A DNA stretch of 64,000 nt from Bradyrhizobium murdochi (GTDB taxonomy: Bacteria; Pseudomonadota; Alphaproteobacteria; Rhizobiales; Xanthobacteraceae), in assembly GCF_000472965.1 (NCBI RefSeq), contig NZ_AXAU01000004.1:137414-201413 (forward strand). Direction: 5' to 3'. This document shows positions 43,077-51,661 of this stretch, piece after piece (the first letter of the stretch is position 1; every line of letters starts with the position of its first letter). The notes below the pieces were generated by a model, which searched no databases, was not told the origin of the DNA, and saw only the letters and a program-made list of their open reading frames with translations. The position numbers and the translations under genes are program-made.

Positions 43077-43867
43077 GGCGCGGTCTCCGCCACCCGGCCA
43101 CGCGCGACGTCGAGGAACACGTCTTCCAGGGTGGTGCGGTTGTAGCGCGCCATGATCTGGTCGGGGCTGTCGTCATCCTCGATGCGGCCGCGCTTCATGA
43201 TGATGACGCGGTCGCACAGCCGCTCCACTTCCAGCATGTTGTGCGAGGCCAGCAGGATGGTGGCGTCATGGGTCCTGCGATAGGCCTGCAAATGCTGCCG
43301 CACCCAATCGGCGGTATCCGGATCGAGCGAGGCCGTCGGCTCGTCGAGCAGCAGCAGCTCCGGCTGGTTGATCAGCGCCTTCGCCAGCGCGACGCGGGTC
43401 TTCTGCCCGGCCGATAGCTTGCCATTGGCGCGATCGAGAAAATCTTTCAGGTCGAGGTCGGAGGCGAGCTGCTCGATGCGCTCGGCGAGATTCTCCACCG
43501 CATAGAGCCGGCCGAAGATGGTGAGGTTCTGCCGCACCGTGAGCCGCATTGGCATGTCGACATACGGGCTCTCGAAATTCATCCGCCCGAGCACCTCGGC
43601 GCTCTGCTCCGGCATCGCATGTCCCAGCACCTGGACGCGGCCCGAGGTCGGAAGCACGAGCCCCATGATCATGGCAATGGTCGTGGTCTTGCCGGCGCCA
43701 TTGCCGCCGAGCAGCCCGGTGACGCTGCCGCGCGCGATTCGGAACGAGATATCGTCAACCGCGCGGGTGGTCTTGTAGAGCTTTATCAGATGCGCAACCT
43801 CGATCGCGGCGGGACCTTGCGGCCCGGCCGCGGGCGATTGCGCTGGTACTGTCCCGCTATCGGCCAT
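43073..43867 (-). CDS. ABC transporter ATP-binding protein
   Basis: This 264-residue ATPase has Walker A LLGGNGAGKTTTI, the signature NGKLSAGQKTRVALAKALI and Walker B LLLLDEPTASLDP, followed by the H-loop ASHNM. It belongs to the CcmA/NodI-like exporter group and is translationally coupled to the ABC-2 permease. It is divergent from regS across 128 bp. Confidence 0.9.
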   Translation of the reverse strand: MADSGTVPAQSPAAGPQGPAAIEVAHLIKLYKTTRAVDDISFRIARGSVTGLLGGNGAGKTTTIAMIMGLVLPTSGRVQVLGHAMPEQSAEVLGRMNFESPYVDMPMRLTVRQNLTIFGRLYAVENLAERIEQLASDLDLKDFLDRANGKLSAGQKTRVALAKALINQPELLLLDEPTASLDPDTADWVRQHLQAYRRTHDATILLASHNMLEVERLCDRVIIMKRGRIEDDDSPDQIMARYNRTTLEDVFLDVARGRVAETAP

Positions 43868-43995
43868 TACGGCCCGTTCATTGAGCCATTGCGGCTAATA
43901 GCGCAAGGCTTTGCACTCCTGGGCGGCGGGCGGGCCTGAACCACACGAAATCCAGCAAATTTGTGATCGCGCGCTGCGACCGTTAAACTCCGGCA

Positions 43996-45321
43996 ATGTC
44001 CGACGTCGCAGCCTCCGATTTCCGCCATCCGCATCGCTATGTCCGTCTCGACACGATCCTCCGGCTGCGCTGGCTGGCGGCGCTCGGCCAGCTCACCGCG
44101 ATCTTCATCGTGGCGCATGGGCTGGAGTTCGACTTTCCCGTTGTTGCCTGCGTGGCCGTCGTCGGCATCTCAGCGCTGCTCAATCTTGCGCTGCAGGTGG
44201 CCTTCAACCCGATGCAACGGTTGGAACCGGTCTACGCGGCGGCGCTGCTCGCGCTCAACATCATCGAATTGGCCGCGCTGCTGTTCCTGACCGGGGGCTT
44301 GCAGAACCCGTTTTCATTTCTGTTCCTCGGCCCCGTCCTGATTTCGGCAACGGTGCTGCCAATCCGGATGACGGTTGGCCTCGGGCTGTTGGCGGTCGCC
44401 TGCTCCTCGGTGCTGGTGTTCTTCCATCTGCCGCTCCCCTGGGACAGCGAAGACCCGCTGGTGCTGCCGCCAATCTATCTGTTCGGCGTCTGGCTCTCGA
44501 TCGTGCTCGCGATCGGCGTCACCAGTCTCTATGCGTTCCAGGCGACCGAGGAGGCGCGCAAACTTTCCGACGCGCTGGCCGCAACCGAGCTGGTGCTGAC
44601 GCGCGAGCAGCATCTGACTCAGCTCGACGGGCTGGCTGCCGCTGCCGCGCATGAACTCGGCACGCCGCTGTCGACGATCTTCCTGATTTCGCGGGAGCTG
44701 GAAAAGACCGCCGAGGGCAACGACCAGTTGGCCTCCGATCTGAAGACCCTGCGCGAGCAGGCGCAGCGCTGCCGCGACATCCTCGCCAAGATCACCCAGC
44801 TTTCCTCGTCCGGGGCGCCGTTCGATCTTATGCCGCTGTCTACGCTGATCGAGGAAGTCGTGGCGCCGCACCGCGATTTTGGCGTCACGATCAGGGTGCG
44901 GCTTGCTGTCGCAGCCACCCGGGAGCCTGTCGGCGCCCGGAACCCGGCGATTCTGTATGGCGTCGGCAACATCCTGGAGAACGCCGTCGATTTCGCGCGG
45001 ACGACGGTGGAGGTTAACGCCTGGTGGAACGCGGACACGGTTGAAATCGTCATCTCCGATGACGGCCCCGGCATAGCGCCCGACATGCTGAAACGGATCG
45101 GCGAGCCCTATTTATCAAGGCGTCGCAGCGCCGATGAAACCCACCGCGAACGCACTGGCCTCGGCCTTGGCGTGTTCATTGCCCGAACGCTGCTGGAACG
45201 CACCGGCGCGAAAGTTTCGTTCTCCAACCGGACCTTTCCCGATCACGGCGCCGTGGTGCAGATCGCGTGGCCGCGCGTCCGCTTCGAGGCCGCAGAAAGT
45301 GCTGCCGGGCCAGTGGATTAA
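43996..45321 (+). CDS. regS: Redox-responsive sensor histidine kinase RegS (RegB/PrrB/ActS family)
   Basis: This 441-residue kinase has six hydrophobic segments (about residues 28-180). The quinone-sensing motif GGLQNPF is at 100-106. The H-box AAAAHELGTPLST carries H219, and a conserved redox cysteine is at C259 in QRCRDI. The ATPase domain has GILENAVDFA-like N-box (GNILENAVDFA), DDGPGI and GLGLGVFIA. In Bradyrhizobium RegSR activates fixR-nifA and other redox-controlled genes. regR follows 117 bp downstream. Confidence 0.93.
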   Translation: MSDVAASDFRHPHRYVRLDTILRLRWLAALGQLTAIFIVAHGLEFDFPVVACVAVVGISALLNLALQVAFNPMQRLEPVYAAALLALNIIELAALLFLTGGLQNPFSFLFLGPVLISATVLPIRMTVGLGLLAVACSSVLVFFHLPLPWDSEDPLVLPPIYLFGVWLSIVLAIGVTSLYAFQATEEARKLSDALAATELVLTREQHLTQLDGLAAAAAHELGTPLSTIFLISRELEKTAEGNDQLASDLKTLREQAQRCRDILAKITQLSSSGAPFDLMPLSTLIEEVVAPHRDFGVTIRVRLAVAATREPVGARNPAILYGVGNILENAVDFARTTVEVNAWWNADTVEIVISDDGPGIAPDMLKRIGEPYLSRRRSADETHRERTGLGLGVFIARTLLERTGAKVSFSNRTFPDHGAVVQIAWPRVRFEAAESAAGPVD

Positions 45322-45438
45322 AAGGCGTTAAGGATTGAGGAAACCGGAGCTGCTCGACGCTGGGACCCTTGGCAGTGCAAAATTACCGCGCCATATGCTC
45401 TATAAGTGCTCCGCATCCGCAACCGGGGATACCTAGCC

Positions 45439-45993
45439 TTGAACGACATCGCCGAACTGAACGATCTCGCCGACCGCTCGCTGCTGATCGTCGAGGACGA
45501 CAAGCCGTTTCTCGAGCGCCTGTCGCGAGCGATGGAAACCCGCGGTTTCGCGGTGACATCCTGTGACACCGTGTCCGACGGGCTGGCGCAGATCAACAAG
45601 TCAGCACCGGCCTTTGCGGTCGTGGACCTGCGGCTCGGCGACGGCAACGGGCTCGATGTGGTGTCGGCGCTCAAGCGCAAGCGCCCCGACGCGCGCACCA
45701 TCGTGCTGACCGGCTACGGCAACATCGCAACCGCCGTCACGGCGGTGAAGATGGGCGCGGTGGACTACCTCTCGAAGCCTGCTGACGCCGACGACGTAGT
45801 CGCGGCGCTGCTTGCCAGCGGCACCGAGAAATCCGAGCTGCCGTCCAATCCGATGTCGGCGGATCGGGTGCGCTGGGAACACATCCAGCGCATCTATGAA
45901 ATGTGCAACCGCAACGTCTCCGAAACCGCGCGGCGCCTGAACATGCACCGCCGCACCCTGCAGCGGATTCTCGCCAAGCGCGCGCCGCGGTGA
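45439..45993 (+). CDS. regR: Redox response regulator RegR (RegA/PrrA/ActR family)
   Basis: This 184-residue regulator is partner to RegS. The start is taken as TTG at 45439, which places the phospho-acceptor at D63 in VVDLRLGDGNG, the position known for RegA and ActR. A GTG at 45406 is the alternative. The receiver includes VLTGYGNI and YLSKPAD. The C-terminal Fis-type helix-turn-helix (NRNVSETARRLNMHRRTLQ) is nearly invariant across the family. Confidence 0.93.
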   Translation: MNDIAELNDLADRSLLIVEDDKPFLERLSRAMETRGFAVTSCDTVSDGLAQINKSAPAFAVVDLRLGDGNGLDVVSALKRKRPDARTIVLTGYGNIATAVTAVKMGAVDYLSKPADADDVVAALLASGTEKSELPSNPMSADRVRWEHIQRIYEMCNRNVSETARRLNMHRRTLQRILAKRAPR

Positions 45994-46005
45994 TTTCACG
46001 GAATC

Positions 46006-46133
46006 ATAGGGTGGGCAAAGCCACCGGGTCGCGCGAATGCGCGCCCGATGACAGGCTCCGCGTGCCCACCATTCACTACAACAATATGGATAGATGGTGG
46101 GCACGGCGCGAACGCGCCTTTGTCCACCCTACA
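46006..46133. repeat. Intergenic hairpin repeat, family D, copy 1
   Basis: TAGGGTGGGCAAAG and GCGTGCCCACCAT at the left are answered by ATGGTGGGCACGGCGC and CTTTGTCCACCCTA at the right. The internal segment is GGTCGCGCGAATGCGCGCCCGATGACAGGCTCC. It fills the gap between regR and the SulP gene, leaving only about 30 bp before the SulP start, so the promoter must lie in or before it. Copy 2 is at 56.2 kb. Confidence 0.85.
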
Positions 46134-46164
46134 GCACCTTCGTCAAAACTCGCCGTGACCGGCA

Positions 46165-47886
46165 ATGAAGCATTGGATGCGCTGGCTGCCAGGTCTCGAC
46201 ACCCTCCTTCGATATGAAGCGGGGTGGCTGAGGCACGATATCCTCGCCGGGCTCGCGCTGTCGGCCATGCTGATCCCGGTTGGCATTGCCTACGCGGAGG
46301 CGTCGGGCTTGCCCGGCATCTACGGTCTGTACGCAACCATCATTCCGCTCTTTGCCTACGCATTGTTCGGCCCAAGCCGCATCCTCGTGCTGGGACCGGA
46401 CTCAGCTCTTGTAGCTATCATCCTTGGCGTTGTCGCTCCGTTGTCTGGCGGGGATCCGGTCCGCGCGGCAACCTTGGCCGGCATGATGGCCATCGTTTCC
46501 GGGGCGGTACTCATTCTGGCAGGCATCGCGCGCCTGGGCTTTGTGACCGAGCTGCTCTCCAAGCCGATACGCTACGGCTACATGAACGGAATTGCATTGA
46601 CCGCATTGATCAGCCAGCTACCAAAGCTGTTCGGCTTCTCGATCGAGAGCGAAGGATCCTTGCGGAGCTTGTGGGCGATCGCCGGTGCCTTCCTTGAAGG
46701 AAAGACCAACTGGGTGGCCTTCGGGATCGGGCTCGGCACGTTGACGGTTATCCTGCTGCTCCAGAAATACAAGCGGCTGCCGGGCATTCTGATTGCAGTC
46801 GTCGGGGCAACCGCCGCTGTCGCTGCGCTTGACCTTACGACGCGTTACGGCGTGGCGGTTCTGGGTCCCCTTGCGCAGGGTCTGCCAGGTTTCGCCGTTC
46901 CCTGGATCGGTCCCGGCGATATAGTCCCGGTGCTGATCGGCGGTTGCGCGATCGCCATGGTATCTTTTGCAGATACCAGCGTGCTTTCGCGGGCCTATGC
47001 CACACGATTGGGCGTTCATGTCGATCCCAACCAGGAGATGGTGGCGCTCGGCGCCGCCAATCTGGCAACCGGTCTTTTTCAAGGTTTTCCGATCAGCAGC
47101 AGCAGTTCGCGTACGCCTGTTGCAGAAGCCGCCGGCGCCCACACTCAACTGACCTGCGTCGTTGGCGCGCTTGCCATCGCTTTCCTTCTGCTGGCGGCAC
47201 CCAATCTCCTTCAGTATTTGCCTAACGCTGCGTTGGCCGCTGTCGTCATCGCCGCTGCGATCAGCTTGATTGAGGTCACCGATCTCAAACGGATCTTCCG
47301 CATTCAGCCGTGGGAGTTCTGGCTATCGATCGTCTGCTTTGCCGGCGTTGTCGCGCTCGGAGTGATTCCGGGAATAGGTCTGGCAATCGCTATCGCCATT
47401 GCCGAATTTCTATGGGACGCCTGGCGCCCGCACTCCGCTGTATTGGGGCGTGCCGACGGCGTCAAAGGTTATCACGACATCACGAGATATACGGATGCAC
47501 GCCAGATCCCGGGGCTGGTTCTGTTTCGCTGGGATGCGCCTCTGTTCTTCGCCAACGCTGAATTTTTCAAGGAGCGCGCTCTGGACGCGGTTGCGAAGTC
47601 CCCGACGCCCGTCCGTTGGCTGGTCGTTGCGGCGGAGCCGGTCACCAGCGTTGACGTCACCGCCGGCGATACGCTCGCCGTATTGGACGAGACGTTGCAC
47701 GCACAGGGTATCGAGCTTTGTTTTGCCGAACTCAAGGATCCCGTAAAGGACAAGCTGAAGAAATTCGGACTATTGGCGCAGCTTGGCGAGAATTGCTTTT
47801 TCCCAACCGTCGGCGCGGCCGTTTCCGGCTACCTGGAAGTCCATGACGTAGAGTGGGTCGACTGGGAAGACCGAGCCAAACGTTAG
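46165..47886 (+). CDS. SulP-family anion permease with STAS domain
   Basis: This 573-residue transporter has about 11-12 hydrophobic segments. Near the start is the SulP signature pattern LSAMLIPVGIAYAEASGLPGIYGLY, then ILVLGPDSALVAII. The cytoplasmic C-terminal STAS domain runs from about residue 430 (PGLVLFRWDAPLFFANAEFFK) to the end. Typical substrates are sulfate, bicarbonate or dicarboxylates. No carbonic anhydrase or sulfur gene adjoins it, so the substrate is open. Confidence 0.9.
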   Translation: MKHWMRWLPGLDTLLRYEAGWLRHDILAGLALSAMLIPVGIAYAEASGLPGIYGLYATIIPLFAYALFGPSRILVLGPDSALVAIILGVVAPLSGGDPVRAATLAGMMAIVSGAVLILAGIARLGFVTELLSKPIRYGYMNGIALTALISQLPKLFGFSIESEGSLRSLWAIAGAFLEGKTNWVAFGIGLGTLTVILLLQKYKRLPGILIAVVGATAAVAALDLTTRYGVAVLGPLAQGLPGFAVPWIGPGDIVPVLIGGCAIAMVSFADTSVLSRAYATRLGVHVDPNQEMVALGAANLATGLFQGFPISSSSSRTPVAEAAGAHTQLTCVVGALAIAFLLLAAPNLLQYLPNAALAAVVIAAAISLIEVTDLKRIFRIQPWEFWLSIVCFAGVVALGVIPGIGLAIAIAIAEFLWDAWRPHSAVLGRADGVKGYHDITRYTDARQIPGLVLFRWDAPLFFANAEFFKERALDAVAKSPTPVRWLVVAAEPVTSVDVTAGDTLAVLDETLHAQGIELCFAELKDPVKDKLKKFGLLAQLGENCFFPTVGAAVSGYLEVHDVEWVDWEDRAKR

Positions 47887-47901
47887 GGGGAGATTCCCTC
47901 A

Positions 47902-48002
47902 CCTCACGGTGAGGAGCCGCGACAGCGGCGTCTCGAACCATGCAGGCCCGGCTGGTGACCTCATCCTTCGAGACGCGCGTTCCGCGCTCCTCAGGATGAG
48001 GG
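47902..48002. repeat. Intergenic hairpin repeat, family B, copy 3 (inverted)
   Basis: This is the reverse complement of copies 1 and 2. It reads CCTCACGGTGAGGAGCCGC, GGCGTCTCGAACCATG, TCATCCTTCGAGACGCGC, GCTCCTCAGGATGAGG. It lies between the convergent SulP and mmcB genes. Confidence 0.88.
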
Positions 48003-48024
48003 TCGACCACCGAAACTCCCCGAA

Positions 48025-48510
48025 TTAAAACTCCCCATGCCCCTGCGGATCTACCAGCCGGTTGATCCGCTGGGCTGCGGCCATGGCAAAACGCACCGTC
48101 ATCGATTTGCGCGTTGCGGCCGGCAGGCGATGCTCGGGCGCTTCGCAATGCAGATAGGCGCCATAGGCGTCGGCGATGATCAGGCCGGTATCTTCAGGAA
48201 AGATCTCGCACGGCAAATCCTGCGTGAAGGCGAAGAACAGCCGGTCGCAATGCATCCGGTAGTCCTGCCATTTCTGGTCGGCGCGCAGATCTTCCACCGA
48301 CGACTTGATCTCGACGATCCAGATCTCGCCCTTCTCGTTCAGCGCCACCAGATCGGCACGCCGGCCCGACGGTAACGGCAATTCGCTGACGCACGAAAAG
48401 CCCAGCGACCGTAGCAGCCGCGCGGTGCCGCGCGCGATTGCCAGCGCCGTCTCCGACTGACGACGGTCGGGCGGAGGCACGAGGCTGATGTGGCGGGCGG
48501 GTGATTCCAT
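48025..48510 (-). CDS. mmcB: MmcB-family DNA repair protein
   Basis: This 161-residue protein has a PD-(D/E)xK nuclease-like core: SGRRADLVALNEKGEIWIVEIKSSVEDL gives the D ... ExK arrangement (ADLVAL, then VEIKSS). The C-terminus continues with KWQDYRMHCDRLFFAF and DTGLIIADAYGA. MmcB was described in Caulobacter as part of the SOS-linked response to mitomycin C. I know the alphaproteobacterial family by this pattern. No LexA box was confirmed upstream. Confidence 0.85.
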   Translation of the reverse strand: MESPARHISLVPPPDRRQSETALAIARGTARLLRSLGFSCVSELPLPSGRRADLVALNEKGEIWIVEIKSSVEDLRADQKWQDYRMHCDRLFFAFTQDLPCEIFPEDTGLIIADAYGAYLHCEAPEHRLPAATRKSMTVRFAMAAAQRINRLVDPQGHGEF

Positions 48511-48589
48511 GATGCTCGAACCATAGCCGATTTCGGGCTGTTCACATATGGGGTCCCGACTCAGCGCTCGCTTGGCCGGGACGACAAGC

Positions 48590-49423
48590 TCAGGGGTGCC
48601 GGCCCATGGCGAGCTGGTAGATCGTCACCAGAACTTCGAACAGGATCAGGAGCACGATAATCACTTCGAGCCGCAGCGAGCGACGCGTGTCGATGATATC
48701 GGTCAACACCTGCGCACTCTCTGCAATTACGGCGAGCTTGTGGTTCAGCGATTCCGCACGCTCATTGAGCTCGTATTCGTCCTCCAGCCGGGCATACAGT
48801 CGCTCCAAATGCGGCTTGTCCCAAAGCACGTCGGGTTTCTCCGCCACCTCGACCGGCCCCGAAACCCGATGCCGCACCAGAAGCGCGCTACCGATATTTT
48901 TCAGGATCGAGCGACGGCTGCCGCGCATACGCCCGCTCAGCGCCAGCTCCCGCGCGAACGGTTCGGTCGTGTCAAATACGCTGGCAACCTCGCGTTCATG
49001 CCGAGCCAGAACAACGCTCTTCGCCAGCGCCTCGCCGATCAGGATCAGCCGCTCGGGCGAAAGGCTTTGCAGACAGATCGGCCCGCCCGGTGGAATCTGG
49101 TCCTCCCTTTCCGGGGCCAGCTCGACGATTGCGATTTCCTCGTCACGCCGCGCAAACTTGCCCGTCATGCGCATGTCAAGGCCGCGAAGGAATTCCTCTT
49201 CTTCCAGCGCGTTCAGTCCGATCAGGACCACCACGCCATAGCGGAAGAGAATCGCGACGCCATTCTCATTGACGCGAAACGCAAGCGGTGTGGTGGCAAG
49301 GACATCGCCGCGCTCAAGGCCCGACGTGTTCAGGCGATCGCTGACAAAGAAGGCGCGAGCCGTGGTGCGAGGCCCGACCAGCGACGATGTAGAAGCCTTA
49401 TTCGATGCAGAATCCTGGCTCAT
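48590..49423 (-). CDS. RMD1/DUF155-family membrane protein
   Basis: This 277-residue protein has the DUF155 domain in residues about 25-250 (NENGVAILFRYGVVVLIGL, LEEEEFLRGL, KNIGSALLVRHRVSGPVEV, PDVLWDKPHLERLYARLEDEYEL-type sequence). One C-terminal transmembrane helix follows (LEVIIVLLILFEVLVTIYQLA). The family includes yeast Rmd1 and mitochondrial homologues; bacterial function is unknown. The ATG at 49423 is preferred over an upstream non-conserved extension. It is divergent from the hydrolase gene. Confidence 0.8.
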   Translation of the reverse strand: MSQDSASNKASTSSLVGPRTTARAFFVSDRLNTSGLERGDVLATTPLAFRVNENGVAILFRYGVVVLIGLNALEEEEFLRGLDMRMTGKFARRDEEIAIVELAPEREDQIPPGGPICLQSLSPERLILIGEALAKSVVLARHEREVASVFDTTEPFARELALSGRMRGSRRSILKNIGSALLVRHRVSGPVEVAEKPDVLWDKPHLERLYARLEDEYELNERAESLNHKLAVIAESAQVLTDIIDTRRSLRLEVIIVLLILFEVLVTIYQLAMGRHP

Positions 49424-49608
49424 GGAAATCCCAACTGCCGAACCCCGATGAACTCCGAAACTGGCCGGCGAAGGCGATACAAGACGTCGCACGCCAACCC
49501 GTCAAACAACGCGCAACCCTATCACGGAGCCGTGTGGATCACACGCCGGATGCAAGATGATTGCAAACCCCGTGTTGACGACCTTCCGGGGATGAATATG
49601 TTCCCTGG

Positions 49609-50289
49609 ATGGAAAACAGAACCGATACCCAGGCCGAGAACCAAGCGAAGGCCGGCGCGATGATCGTGCCGGTGACGCTGTTCGAGCAGAACTGCACCAT
49701 CATCTGGCACGAGCCTTCCAAGAAGGCCGTGGTGATCGATCCCGGCGGGGACGTTCCCAAAATTCTGGAGGCGATCAAGCAGACCGGCGTCACGGTTGAG
49801 AAGATCTGGCTGACGCACGGCCATATCGATCATGTCGGCGGCGCCGCCGATTTGCGTGACGCGCTGCAGGTCAAGATCGAGGGTCCCCATATCGCCGACA
49901 AATTCCTGCTCGACAACGTCGTGTCGAGCGGCGAGCGCTTCGGCATCACCGGGGTGCGCAATTTCGCGCCCGACCGCTGGCTCGACGAAGGCGATTCTGT
50001 CTCGATCGGCGAGCTTGCCTTCGACATCCTGCACTGCCCCGGCCACTCACCCGGCAGCGTCGTGTTCTTCAACAAGGAATTGCGCTTCGCCCATGTCGGC
50101 GACGTGCTGTTCAACGGATCGATCGGGCGCACCGACCTGCCCGGCGGCGGCCACGCCACGCTGATCAATTCGATCAAGGAAAAGCTGTTGCCGCTCGGCG
50201 ACGACGTCGGCTTCATCTGCGGCCATGGCGCCGGCTCCAGCCTCGGCCAGGAGCGGCTGACCAATCCGTTCCTTACCGACGAGATGTGA
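49609..50289 (+). CDS. MBL-fold metallo-hydrolase (glyoxalase II-like)
   Basis: This 226-residue enzyme has the zinc motif THGHIDHVGG (H70, H72, D74, H75). Further ligands are His in HCPGHSPGS, Asp in HVGDVLFNGSIGRTD and His in CGHGAGSSLGQER. The pattern fits the YcbL / glyoxalase II branch, which hydrolyses thioesters such as S-lactoylglutathione. A second ATG at residue 18 (MIVPVTLFEQN) is also possible as the start. It is convergent with the esterase gene. Confidence 0.88.
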   Translation: MENRTDTQAENQAKAGAMIVPVTLFEQNCTIIWHEPSKKAVVIDPGGDVPKILEAIKQTGVTVEKIWLTHGHIDHVGGAADLRDALQVKIEGPHIADKFLLDNVVSSGERFGITGVRNFAPDRWLDEGDSVSIGELAFDILHCPGHSPGSVVFFNKELRFAHVGDVLFNGSIGRTDLPGGGHATLINSIKEKLLPLGDDVGFICGHGAGSSLGQERLTNPFLTDEM

Positions 50290-50323
50290 GCTGAAATTGT
50301 CCGGCTGAAGCTGTGATGTCCGG

Positions 50324-51535
50324 CTACTTCATCAGGCCTGCGGCCGTCAGCGCGCGGGTGATGACGCTGCCGACATCGATGCCGCGACGCTTCGGTTCGC
50401 GCGGCGCCGGCTTGTGTTCGCGAACCGGCTTGTGGGTCCTCGACCAGAGTCCGGCGGCGATATCGGACGACTGCAGGGACTCCGTAGCAGCCGACGGAAC
50501 GATCTTCGGCGCCTGCGCCGGCCTGGCCGCTTCGCTGGCCGGACTGACGCGCTCGGTCAGGCCGAAAAAATTTGCGATGTGATACGACGAGGAAATTCCC
50601 GCCTCGATCAGGAATGCGCCTTCCGCGCCGTAGCGCTCGTCATTGCCGGCGAGTCCCAGCGGCGTACCGTGGGCCATATCGGTGATGGTATAGGACTCTA
50701 CGACGGTCTCGCCGTCTTCATTCCACCAGACTTCGCGCGGATGGCCGTCGACGTCTCCCGTCGACATCGGCGCCGCCGGCAGGCTGTGGACGTCGAGCCA
50801 CTGCTTGACGATCTCATTGGCGTTGCCCGGGTTGACGGTGCGATCGGCGCTGCCGTGCCACACCGACACTTTCGGCCATGGTCCCCTGTGCTTGGAGGCC
50901 TTGCGCACGAGATCGCCGAGCTTGCCGGCGGGACGTGACGTCGATTGCATCATGCCGCCGAGCGCTTCGCGGACATTGCTGGCGATACCGTAGGGCAGAC
51001 CGGCGATGATGGCACCGCCCGCAAACACGTCCGGATAGGTCGCCAGCATCACCGAGGTCATCGCGCCGCCGGCGGAAAGCCCCGTGATGAAGATGCGGCG
51101 CGAATCGAGTTTGTGATCAGCGACCATCCGCGCGACCATCTGACGGATCGAAGCGGCCTCGCCGCGGCCGCGCGCGATGTCGCCCGGATTGAACCAGTTG
51201 AAGCAGCTGTTGGCGTTGTTCGACGCCTGCTGCTCGGGCATCAGCAACGCAAACCCGTAGCGTTTGGCGAGCGTCGACCAGCCGGTGCCGAAATCGTAAC
51301 CGGCCGCGGTCTGGCCGCAGCCATGCAGCACGACGACAAGGGCGCGCGGGGACAGCAATGGCTCCGGCACGAACCCGAACATTTTGAGCGCGCCTGGATT
51401 GGTGCCGAATCCGCTGATTTCGGCGAGCGGACTGCCGGCCCCGGGCAACGTGCTTCGGCCATAGATTCCCAAGCCATTGAAGCCGTTCAGCTTCGGCAAA
51501 TGGCGCAGGAATTCGACGTTCTTGGCGAGAGACAA
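50324..51535 (-). CDS. PHB depolymerase/feruloyl esterase-family hydrolase (LpqC-like)
   Basis: This alpha/beta hydrolase is about 403 residues. A TTG at 51535 is chosen because AGGAG lies six bases upstream; the open frame extends to a GTG at 51595 without support. The oxyanion region LVVVLHGCGQTAAGYD and the lipase box TGLSAGGAMTS (Ser about 154) are clear, as are VWHGSADRTVNPGNA (Asp) and DMAHGTPLG (His). The C-terminus is a Pro/Arg-rich tail. No clear signal peptide was seen, unusual for an extracellular-type esterase. Confidence 0.85.
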   Translation of the reverse strand: MSLAKNVEFLRHLPKLNGFNGLGIYGRSTLPGAGSPLAEISGFGTNPGALKMFGFVPEPLLSPRALVVVLHGCGQTAAGYDFGTGWSTLAKRYGFALLMPEQQASNNANSCFNWFNPGDIARGRGEAASIRQMVARMVADHKLDSRRIFITGLSAGGAMTSVMLATYPDVFAGGAIIAGLPYGIASNVREALGGMMQSTSRPAGKLGDLVRKASKHRGPWPKVSVWHGSADRTVNPGNANEIVKQWLDVHSLPAAPMSTGDVDGHPREVWWNEDGETVVESYTITDMAHGTPLGLAGNDERYGAEGAFLIEAGISSSYHIANFFGLTERVSPASEAARPAQAPKIVPSAATESLQSSDIAAGLWSRTHKPVREHKPAPREPKRRGIDVGSVITRALTAAGLMK

Positions 51536-51661
51536 TTGCAGCTCCTGGGGCGAGTCGTTCCTATGAACGCTACCCAGAACAGATAGTTGCTGCACTGCAA
51601 ACTAAAAAGACCGTGCACTATCATTGCCCACAATCAAATTTTGGCAACTGACGTTAATTTG

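Noticed and set aside
40780..43176. A 798-codon frame fusing sequence upstream to the PHA depolymerase
   Set aside because: The upstream part overlaps the ABC-2 permease in another frame and encodes nothing recognisable. The depolymerase begins at 42129.
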